This document shows positions 35,443 through 45,595 of a stretch of DNA of 64,000 nt, piece by piece (position 1 is the stretch's first letter; each line of letters begins with the position of its first letter). The translations under genes were made by a program, and so were the position numbers. The stretch spans positions 167,445,521 to 167,509,520 of the forward strand of contig NC_081406.1 of the NCBI RefSeq assembly GCF_030272615.1, read 5' to 3'. Under the pieces are notes generated by a model. The model was not told the origin of the DNA and did no database searches. It saw only the letters and a program-made list of their open reading frames with translations. This stretch comes from Cryptomeria japonica. Lineage: Eukaryota > Streptophyta > Pinopsida > Cupressales > Cupressaceae.

Positions 35443-38400
35443 TTATGCTGCTTTCCCATCATCATCTTCTTCTCCACTTTCCTGGGCGTTGTGGGCGGTT
35501 GTGAGTTCCTGGATTATTGATTGGTTCAAAACCTTCATCACATTGAGTTTTGCCTTCACCACTTCCTTGTTCCACCTGTGCTTTACCATCTTTTCGGCAT
35601 GTTTCGCTAACTAATCATTACCAATAAACGTCATGGACTCAATCTGAGCAACCCGTGCTATATCTTCCGGAGTGAAATTGCCCTTGGCTTTGATTTTCTC
35701 CATGTATATTCTGAAAACTTTTATCACATCCTACGTGTTTAGCCCACAAATCCCCAACTGCCAATCGTGGTCAGGGTTAACCACTTTGTTGTCATTAACT
35801 AAATTACATTGGAGGTCTTGGAGTTCATACACAAAAGTCTTAGCATCGGAGATCATAGATTGAAGGTGAGCACTCGCCACATTATGGTCTTCTTCAGTAC
35901 AAAGAGTTGGCATTCATCTGTTACTAGCTTGATTGAATGTTTTGTCAAAAATATGGTAGCCCCATGTTCTTCTATTTTAGTGAACATAGGCAAGACATTC
36001 TCCCATTTGTGTTCCTCTTTTTCTCATGGCAAAAGCTAGTTTCAAATCTCCACAATGAGACTCTACATCTCATCACATAATTTTTGGGAGTTCGTAATAT
36101 ACTTTTCTCCGTCCTTAATCACTCCTTCAATCCATCTTTCAATAGCCTCTCCAATGCTTTTAGCTCGTTGAGCTTGACTCATTAGCTTTGTATTCTCTGG
36201 TGAAGTAGGATCAAAGATCTCTATAGCAGGAGATATAGGAAGTGCTCCGAAGCAACCGATGTTGTCAATGAATTGAGCAAGGATGCTTATATGCTACATT
36301 AGCTCTCTCTTTTCCCGCCCGTCTTTCTTTGACCTGGTGAGCATTTTCTTTGTGGATACCTGAAAGAAATGGTTATCTGAATCTCTACTCATGTTTCCCA
36401 GCTCCACCTTAGTGACCTCAAAATCTTCTGTGCTGACTTCCTAGCCCTCTCCCTTGGGCTTGTATGAGGAAATCTCGGCAACCCACTTTCTGGTCCCTTC
36501 ATCACTATCCAATCGAGCAGTTGTTTTGAACCTTTTTGGCTTGGGGCCCTTCTCTATGTACTTAATGACCATATCTTGAATTGGAATAGTCATGGGAATG
36601 GAACTCCATTTTTTGTTCACTGAAGTAGTCAGCCACTTAGGGGTTGCATTGGAACTAGTTGCTCCTTCGATTGCTTTGGAGGGTGGTGTCATAGCTATGG
36701 TAACTGCATGGGAATCCAGGGCATTAGCAATGTCACTATCCAGATCTTCAACTTCAAATATCTGGGATCAAGAATCTTATCCTTCACCTCTATATTCTTA
36801 GCTTGATCCATCCTTCTCTGAGCAGCACTTTGTGACCGGGTATGTCGAGAAGTGGAGAAATCCAAAGCTGGATTAGACTTGTGCCTAACCTGAGGTGGCC
36901 TTTTATCCTTACCTGCATGAACATGCATAGAAGCATTATTAGAAAAATGCTTTGGTGAACGCAGAGTAACCTCATTATTTCTCGCAGAATTAGACTTGGC
37001 ACCTAATTTCACTACTTTCTTTCTTTCAACCCATTCTGCGGTTCTGTCCAAAACCCTTTTGGTTTTTAGCTGTATATCATCCTCTTCTTCCTCATCCAAA
37101 TTGATATAGGACACTTTGGTTTCAAATTGACATAAGTATCGAGGTTCAAACAATTATAGATAATCTTCTTCAAGCCCATTTATGTCAAGCTTTACCTGCA
37201 ATGAAATGACTTGCTCCAACACCATCCTCATGTTTCCCCTTTTGAACACCTCGAGTTCATCACTGCAATCTTCCTAGAAGTCTTCTAATTGTGGCATTGG
37301 GAGATACAACATTAGACCAAGACTTCAGGAGAAACCCTTATTATCAAAACCTTTCCTTTCATGGTACAAGGGAAAATTGAAGTTCTTCAGGTCCACTCCA
37401 ATACTCAAAATGTCTGACATTGAACTACAGGATAGCATACCTAACTGGATGGGAAAATGACCCTCAAATTTTTCCCTGGGTTGCGCCTTTTTAATCATAG
37501 TAGTCAACTACCTAGATATCTCTGCTAAAACAAAACAATGTGAGCAAAAATAAGGAAGCTTGAAGGGCTCTTCCTCAAAACCACCTATCCTTATATAGTA
37601 GAAGTGAGGAAACTGGATAAAGAAGCTCCCAAACCTCTTTACCAATGCCTGTGCATCCTCTGAGATTCTTTTGGTTTTCATATTATTCAATTCGTAGCTG
37701 AAATCCCCCAGAAAAGAATTGTGTACCCTCCTAAAGTCCTACAAGGCATTATCCTTTTGCAACATGGGGTAAAAATCATTTACGAGGAGATCCTCCTCAG
37801 TGGGCTATCTAGGTATTCCAATTGTCTCCTTAACACATGCCAAACAGTATATAAGATATGAAGACATGAAGAAATTTTTCTTAAACTATTTGGCCATACT
37901 CAGCTACTCCCTCATTGAATTGGCAATCAGCTTTGCTCAATCAAGGTATTGCTTCCCTTCTAATACTAGCTGCACATAGCAATAAATCTCATTGTTGAAA
38001 CTGTAGGCTTCCGTAGAGCCTCTGACTCGGTGCAACAATAGCATGACATCGTGAATGTGATACGAAATATGATTCTTATTGGGATTCTTGGGCAATCTGG
38101 AACCACCCCTTGGGGGAACCTTCAACCAATATTTTGCTATGTTATTTCTATGCCCGGTTCTATCTACGTTGAACTCGGTGATTGACTGAACGGGAGAAAA
38201 GTTTGAGAACTGGTAGTCAGGTAGCTTGAAGATAGAGGAAATTACTTCACGGTTGATGGCAAGGAGGGTTTCACCATTGTCTCTCTTGATGGTTTCAGAG
38301 GCTGGATCATACCTAGCAATACATTCCCTAACAAATTCTAGGCAAGGGATAGCTGGGGGAAAGCCTACTGCCTCTATGAGACCACTACTCAAAACTTCCA

Positions 38401-38542
38401 CACCAAAGGAGCCACCAATGCCCTTGAATACCCTTTCTTTTAAAACTTCAATATTTTCCCCTTTATGGTCGATATCACTGACTATGGGCTCTGTACATGC
38501 AAGACTAAAAACATTCTCGAACAGGTGCAGCGTTGACTTCAT
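35443..38542 (-). pseudogene. LTR-encoded accessory frame of G (3' LTR copy)
   Basis: About 1,033 codons from the ATG at 38542 to TAA at 35443. The frame is kept from 38542 to about 36766 apart from a few stops; a one-base change there shifts it. The N-terminal third is globular: R-Y-D-P-A-S-x-T-I-K-R, L-L-A-I-N-R-E-V-I, F-K-L-P, then a helix-rich part with F-F-I-Q-F-P-x-F-Y-Y-I-R-I-G-G-F. The middle is acidic and then basic (H-T-R-S-Q-S-A-A-Q-R-R). The C-terminal third is helical and charged. The family is not recognised; the first part has plant-mobile-domain-like character (inference). Function unknown. Confidence 0.75.
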
Positions 38543-39508
38543 AATTCATAAATGATAAGCCTTATTTTGTTGCATCAAACCTTACTACGAGAGAAGAAAT
38601 GCAAGTAAAAATTAGTGGAGAGAATAAGAAATGGACTCACCTTCATAGTTGAGCAACCAGATGACTACCAGGAAACAAAACTTCTATCCAAGAAAAATAA
38701 CACCGCAGTGACGAGAAACAAAGTTTCAAAGAATTAATCCTTCATACCTTATAGCAAGAGCAATGATACAGACTTATTAAGTGCAATAATTCCAATGTCA
38801 GTTGAAGTGTGTTGATTTTTTTGATTGGACATCTCACGCATGCATTGAATGCATGACAACGTTTTTGAAGTAACCACTAGTTCCCAAAATGATTACTTGC
38901 TTCGAAACTCCAGCAATTGACATCACTTAAGATATGGTTCACCTTTCTCATACTTGGCAATAAATGCACCATCAAATCTTTTAACTCATGGGACCCACCA
39001 AATTTGAACACACATGAACATTCTGAATAGACTTCATTAGGGTTCAAGTAGTTCAAGGCGTACACCACGCCCAGGAGAAATCTTTTCTGAGGGGATTAAT
39101 TTTGTCAAGTGTTGTTGACCATTTGAACTATTTTGAACATGTTGAACATGTCTGAACCTTTTGAACTAGGTTCAAAGAGTTCAACGCCTAGAGAGAGATG
39201 ACATAATACATCACCGAACATGACCAATAAGGAACCACTGCAAAACACTTTAAGAAAATGTTAGTATGAAAAACCGCCTAGACACCTAAGAACCTACGAA
39301 ACCTAAATGAACCTGATGAACGCAGTTCAAGATGGTTCAATGTGTTCACGAAGTTCAACCAATTACTAAAACTCACCATTTTTTATTTAAAGACAATTTA
39401 CAAACGGACTAAGGCTTAAACTGAGGCATTGCAAAAAAAACAAGGACTCCGAATGAAATTTTATAGGGTGATTTACTCCTGTCATTAAGGATAAATGATG
39501 CAGTAACA

Positions 39509-39680
39509 TTGGCTCTGACTGGGGATTGTATTTTATGAAGGAAAATGCAAAGAACTCTAAATCTCTGGTTTCACATGGCGAAAAATAGATAAGGGAACAA
39601 AGGAAGACCTACACTTAAATAGACATGAAACAAAACACCTAAACTACTATATATAGGAAATCCCAACCACAGGTTTCACA
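39509..39680 (-). other. Interval between pol and 3' LTR of G, no clear polypurine tract
   Basis: On the minus strand the last bases before the LTR are AATCCCCAGTCAGAGCCAA, which is not a normal polypurine tract. No coding frame. Confidence 0.6.
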
Positions 39681-41177
39681 ATTTGTAGAGCTTGAGATCT
39701 TGCCCATTGTAGGTATAGGGCATAACCGTTCCATCGGAATAGTTGAGTCTAAAAGCATTTTGTCCACCACTTCGCAGATCTTGAATGGGCCTTTCCATAA
39801 TGAGTCAAACTTGTCGTGGGCACCCTTTGGTTCTTTCCTTTTATCTCATAATAGTACTTCATCTCCTTTAAGGAAACCTCTTGGTCAAGCTCTCATGTCA
39901 AAAATCCTCTTCACTCTGCTCTGATGCTTCGTAATTCTATCCACCAACATCTCTCTTTCTTCCTCCAACTTCATTAGGTACATAACCCTCTTCTCTAGAG
40001 CATTCTGGAAAAAAGAATCCTCCACTACTATCTATAGCTTGGCTGCTGACAATTCTAGGGGTAAAGAACATTTTGCACCAATCCCATACACAAGCTCAAA
40101 AGGTGCCATTCTGATGGCTCTTTTAGGCATGATTTTGTCTACCCATAAAGCTTCATATACCTTCTTATGCCAATTTTGAGCATTTGCATCAACCAACTTC
40201 TTCATAATCACTATCAGGTTCTTGTTGCTTGATTCTACCAATCTATTACCATGTTAATCAGAGGAATGTGAGAGAGTAATCTGATGTTCATAGAAAAACA
40301 TAGTTAGTTCTTTAGAGGAGAAATACAATGCGTTATCTGCAACAATCTTTTGAGGAACCCCAAAATGAACCAGGATGCAATCTTTGAGAAAGTTACACAT
40401 GACCTTTGAGTTCGCCTTTTTAGTGGGAATATCCTCCACCCACTTGGTAAAATAATCAGTTGCTGTCAAAATGTACATATGACCAGCACTGGAATGAGGG
40501 TTTATCGGCCCAATGAAATCAATACCCCACTGTTTGAAGGGTTCATCTATTACCACAAGCCTTAAAGGTAGAGCCGCTAAATGTGGTTTCCCGAAAAAGA
40601 GTTGGCATTTTTCACATTCCTTAACATAAATATACGCATCTCGAAACATGCCAGGCCAATAAAAACAATTCCTTAAAATTTTGAAGGCAGTGACAGAGGA
40701 TGAGAAGTGCCCGCCACCGGCTTCATCATGATAGACTTCCATAAGTTTTTGTTGTTGAGGCTTATCCACACACCTTAAGTATGTTCCATCCAAACCTCTT
40801 TTGTACAAGATATCCTGCCAAATACCATACTTAGCAGCCTTTAACTTAAGATTCCTTTGCTCCTTTGCTGACAAATGGCTTGCATGGCTGCCATAAGTCA
40901 AATAGTAGGCCACATCAGAAAACCAGGTATCTTACAATCCAACAAATAGAGTCAATGGTAACTCTATTTCTGTTTCCATCTCATTTTCTGCTATTAATCT
41001 GCATAAGCCTTGTCCTTTGACTATCTTTGTAGGGCGAATGTCTAGATCGTATTCCTGGGTTTTTTTTACCCAAGTTGCTCTTTTATTGAGTCCGACCTCT
41101 TGCTGAGTTAAAATGCTTTTCACTGCGGAATCTAGAACAAAAACCATAGAGTGAGAGTGCAAAATGTAATACCGAAA
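39680..41177 (-). pseudogene. pol: Integrase and connecting region of G pol
   Basis: Read leftward: the end of Gypsy RNase H (41162 to about 40990), then integrase. The zinc domain has H...G-G-G-H and C-E-K-C (about 40620-40750). The core has W-G-I-D-F-I-G-P (first Asp, about 40520) and V-A-D-N-A (second Asp, normally D-N-G, about 40340). After a stop at 40251 comes V-E-S-S-N-K-N-L with the third acidic residue. The C-terminal part (L-x-G-D-E-V-L-L, W-K-G-P-F) runs on to about 39680 with stops. No chromodomain seen. Stops at about 41178, 40930 and 40251 are all in frame. Confidence 0.88.
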
Positions 41178-42359
41178 TTATTTCATAGCCTTGACCACAA
41201 CAAAGGCTTGTTTCTTTGAAAGTGAATACTTAAGCTCATGCTTCTTGAGTGGAATGCTCATGAACACTAGAGGTGCTTCTATCCTAGATTCATCCATTTG
41301 CAACAGTATTCCAGACATTGTATGTTTTGAGGCGTAGCAGTACAAAATGAAATCCTTTGTGAAATCCAAGTTGATGAGAGTAGGCGCATTTGCAACTGAA
41401 CTCTTGATTTTTTCAAAAGCTTCTTTGGCTTCTTCAGTCCATTTGAAAGGGTGGTTTTCGCTCAACAAGCTAATGATATGTTTGGTAGTTTCTACAAATT
41501 CTGGTACGAACAGTCTTAAGAAATTCACCTGGCCGAAGAAAGACCTTACTCCAATCCGATTTGAAGGCAAGTTGAGACGTTGAATCACATTGACTCTCTT
41601 CGGATCAATCTTGACACCTTCTTTTGAAATGATATGCCCCAATAATTTACCCTCAGTTACATAGAAAACTGACTTCTTTGGGTTCAAGGAGATTCCATGC
41701 TCTCGACAGCATTGCAGAACTGCCCTCAAATCCTTGAGATGATTCTTCCTTTCCTTAGAAAACATTGTCAAGTCATCCAGGTAAACGATAATAATTCTGT
41801 CACAAAAATCCTTAAAAGAAGAATCCATAGCCCTTTGAAAGGTTGCTCTAGCATTTATTAAACCAAATGGCATACGATTATATGCGAATGTTCCCCATGG
41901 AGTGATGAATGTTGTCTTGTGTTGTTCATGCTTTGCAACACTAATATGATTGTAACCAAAAAAATTGTCTAACATCGACATCATTTCTGACCCAGATACC
42001 ATCTACAGAATATGATCCATATTGGGTAAGGCATAGTTGTCCTTAAGACTTGCCTGATTCACATTGCGAAAATCTACACAAATCCGAATCTCCCCATTCT
42101 TCTTCCTCACGGGCACAATGTTGGCTACCCAAGTAGAGTGATGAATTGGATATATGATTCTAGCTTTAAGCATTTTATCTACTTCCTTAAAATTTGCATC
42201 TGCCATTATGGGGTTAAAATTTCTCAATTTCTGTTTGAAAGGAGAAACACCAGGCTTCAACGGGATTTGATGTTGAAAATGCCCATCCCTAAACTCCTTC
42301 AAATCATCATAGGACCAAGCAAAAACATCGATGTATTCCTTCAATAGCCCACTAAGAAT
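41178..42359 (-). pseudogene. pol: Reverse transcriptase and Gypsy RNase H of G
   Basis: Continues the pol frame after a TGA at 42360. It carries F-A-W-S-Y-D-D-L, I-P-L-K-P-G (RT start), N-I-V-P-V-R-K-K-N-G, C-V-D-F-R-N-V-N, M-P-F-G-L-I-N-A-R-A-T-F-Q and the catalytic Y-L-D-D (about 41780), with one stop at 42003-42005. The Gypsy RNase H starts near 41360 with L-Y-C-Y-A-S, where the family has L-Y-x-D-A-S: the first catalytic Asp is Tyr. Overall style is that of Tat/Athila-group RT. Confidence 0.93.
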
Positions 42360-43991
42360 TCATTTTTCCTCAGAGGAGCAACATTTGCCAATTGTTACCA
42401 CCTTAGGATTAGATTCATCACCCAGATTAATCTTTTCACAGCTTCCTTTCCCATCATCCTTAAGAGCTTTCTTGCCTATGAATGCATCATTTCGGGTGAA
42501 AAATCTCTCCAAAGTCACTAGCCCTTTCAGAATTTTGTTCCCTTTAAGCTGAATGAAATTGTTTTCAAAGTCAACACCCAAATCCAGACTAAATTCCTTG
42601 CAATTATTTTCAGAACTTTCAAAATATGATTGGGAGAATGACTGAGCACATTCCAGAAAGTCTTTGATGTGAGCATCTGCATCAAATAATTGCCAATGGT
42701 TTACATTATCAGGGACACTAGGCCTATAAATCATTTTAATCCTATATGAATCATCCTTAAAGTCTGGGTGTGGTAACAAAAGAGAAGCTGAAATGGCCAA
42801 CGAATCCGCCCTAGTGTTTTGATCCCTTGGTATAGCTTCAATTGAGAAGGCATCAAAAAATTCTATATCATCCCAAACCCTATTTCTATAATGTCTTAAT
42901 CTATCATTCTTAACTAAATAGACATTTCTCACCTGTCTGACAATCAGTTCCGCATCCCCCTTAACTTTGAGCAATTTAATACCTTTACACTTGGCTTCAT
43001 TTAATCCTAATAATAATGCCTCATACTTCATAGTATTATTAGTATTCTTAAAATCCAACTTGAAAGAAAAAGGAAAAATGTTACCATCTGGAGAGAGAAA
43101 AACTACCCCAGCTCCAGAGCTTGAATTGGCGCAACTTCCATCAAACTCCATATGCCACAATCCGCCATGATCATCAACTGCTTCTTTAAATTCTTTTTCA
43201 TCAAGTGCAAGGATGAGATAGTTTCCAAATTCACATTCTTGAAGCAAAATCTGGGCTTTAGGATTATCAGAGGGAAAGACTGTGTATTTATTTTTTGGTT
43301 TAGGTTCAAGTTTGATTTTCTGTTTCCCAAGTGGAATGATAGCTTCTGAGCAGTCCATCTTAATTTCACCTCCTAGTTCCTTACAAAAAGTTCTACTCAA
43401 GAGCATCCCATAACTTGCAGGAATATCAGCAACCAAAATAGTCAATTTTACCCTTTTATCAAGATATGATGCTAGCACTACCTGGATATCCTTTACCTGT
43501 CCAATAAAAGGGACCTGCTTCCCATCCATTGAATAAAATCTCCCAAATGTCTTAGTAAGAGTTAAACCTAAAGACCTAGCAACAGATGAAGGCATTATGT
43601 TATCTGATGCTCCTGAATCTATTATACAGTTGCTAAGCTTTTGACCATTCAGGAGAAGGGATATGTAGAAAGGTTCAGGTTTCAGAACCTCAATTTCAAG
43701 CCTATCTTCAGCATTATGAAAAGCATAGGGATCAACCAAGTTAGTGGAAGGGCATGGGACAGATGCAGGTTTTTCAGTAGCAAACAAATCACTATGCCCT
43801 ACACATTCATGCACTGAGGAGTGTGAAGAAGAATCTCCTTTTACATACTTGACCAGTTTGTCTAGTTCCTTCGGGTTCAGTTTTAAATATTTTGTAGTGG
43901 AAAGTTGAACAGTAGAAGCTTTACAAAACTCAATTATGTTAAAGGAGGAGGAAGGAGATGAACTATTCTTACTTTCAAGATTTCTTTGCAA
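42360..43991 (-). pseudogene. pol: Protease and archaeal-type RNase H of G pol (543 codons open)
   Basis: The longest open frame in the window. The aspartic protease has C-I-I-D-S-G-A-S-D-N-I at about residue 122 (active Asp 125). A complete RNase H follows at about residues 279-400: F-D-G-S (Asp 284), Y-E-A-L-L (Glu 324), G-D-A-E-L (Asp 346) and R-A-D-S-L-A (Asp 397), so all four catalytic acids are present. The T-N-N and Y-E-A-L-L-x-G-L words match the archaeal-type RNase H of Tat elements. In described Tat elements it normally follows RT; here it precedes RT. The final 140 residues are a tether to RT with no named domain. Confidence 0.93.
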
Positions 43992-43995
43992 AATC

Positions 43996-45486
43996 TTAAC
44001 CTCGGGGTCTTTGCATGAGAAGGAAAACCATTACTTGTGGGATCTTTACCTTTGTAATTAACTCCAGAAGAGCTCGCAAAAGAAGTAGGCTAGGAGGTCC
44101 ATTGATTTCTTGTAAGGATTGCACACATAAGATCTTCAAGAGTTGCCAAAATATTACCACCTCTTTCTGAATCTGACTCATATTCAAGGTAGAATGATCC
44201 AGAGTTGCCAGGTACCTCTTGAATTTTCTCTACTTCAGAGAACTCACCTAGTTCATCCTTTGTGTTTTTCATTTGAACATGTCTTATCATATCCAGACAA
44301 GAACCTCCATCATGATCTATAGTGAGGTGAAAAGAGCACATAGCACCCTTCTCAAGAGGAGCCTCTATTTGCAATCTTTGCAGGGCAGCAAACAATTGCA
44401 AAGACCGTCCATAATTATACTAGTTTGGGGTTTTTCTTCTTATATCTTGATAAGGTTGTGGGTAGGAAACTCCAAGTTTTGGTAACTACCTCTTCAAAGC
44501 AATCATATTGTTAACTAGCCTTTGAACAACTGGATCAATTGAAGAGGTGGAAGCTTGGGACCTTGATGAATTTGCACATCCTTTCTCCATTTCCTGACAG
44601 TTATTAAGTCATCTTTGAGTTCTATAGCTTCATTTTATGCAATCTCAAGATCGACTGGCCTATTTCTTTTGAGGTAGAAACCATCATCGGGAGGCATGGA
44701 GTTTATAAAGAAACATTGTTGATTGTCACCAGTTGGTCTCTTATCCTGGGGAATTTTATGGATGATCTTATTATACTTGGCTACATAGTCCCTCATTGGC
44801 TCATGAATTTCTTTTTTCATTTGTGTGAGCTGAGCCAGTAGTGAGTGTTCATCATCAGTGCTCTTGAACCTTTTCTCAAAAGCAGTTTTCATTGTTTGCC
44901 AGTCAATTATAGATCCTGCTCGCAAATGACTAAACCAATCTACTGCCCCTTCAGTAAGAGTTTGAGCAAAAAGCCTAATAGCAACATCCTCAAATTGTAC
45001 CGCTAGTATCCCAGTAGCTACATTAAAAGAATTCAAGTGTTCCTCAACTGAGACTTTTCCATCTCCATTAAACTTAGGTAGAACATCCCTTACTCCTTTT
45101 GGAAGTGGATTATGAGCTATGAGGGCAAGAGGTCCGACTATAGCACCCCATGGTTGGGCCATAATGAAGATAGGGTAAATAGTTACAAGGGGAAGGGCTT
45201 GAACTCCAGTAAGCATTAATGCTTGCCAATGGATTGAAGAGGAAGGTATAGGAGTGGTCCTGGTGGGGGAGGAAGGCCTACTTTTAGCATTTCTTTTAGG
45301 AGTGAAATTTATGGCAAATGGGAACCCCTGCAATTCCTCAAAATAATTATCAATTACTCCCTCTCGCCTTTGGGATCTGGTATAAGGTCGAGAATCCAGT
45401 GTTGTCACCCCTAGGGTTCCTAAGATCCTTAAGAAAATTTTCAACCTTAGAGATGTTCTTGAGTTATGGAAATTTGTCTCAAACAA
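43996..45486 (-). pseudogene. gag: Gag of G (Retrotrans_gag) with Cys/His motif
   Basis: 44635-45486 holds the Retrotrans_gag core: L-P-K-F-N-G-D-G, V-E-E-H-L-N-S-F, F-A-Q-T-L-T-E-G-A-V-D-W-F, F-E-K-R-F. Farther on, 44090-44401 includes C-S-F-H...H...C, the zinc motif known from Tat/Athila gag proteins. The two parts are in different frames and neither shares the pol frame, so the gene is broken. The start is uncertain; 45486 is the first ATG-like start after the PBS. Confidence 0.87.
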
Positions 45487-45571
45487 AACAAAAACTATGA
45501 ATATTGTTGATTATGAGTTCAATTCTATCATGCCTGTGCATTGCTGGTCTATTGAATGTTCGACTTATTTC

Positions 45572-45589
45572 TCCCCAACAGAGTCGCCA
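45572..45589 (-). other. Primer binding site of G (Arg-tRNA type)
   Basis: Minus strand TGGCGACTCTGTTGGGGA, six bases inside the LTR end at 45596. The TGGCGACTC...GGGGA form is the one reported for Ogre/Tat elements and attributed to tRNA-Arg (from memory). It is unlike the Met-type sites of all other elements here. Confidence 0.85.
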
Positions 45590-45595
45590 AAAATA

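Larger units (their letters stand above)
34550..39508 (-). mobile_element. 3' LTR of G
   Basis: 4,959 bp. From its 5' side (39508): about 970 bp of U3, the accessory frame (38542-35443), then about 890 bp including an A/T dinucleotide TATA region (35093-35118) and the LTR end. Differs from the 5' LTR by several percent. Confidence 0.94.
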
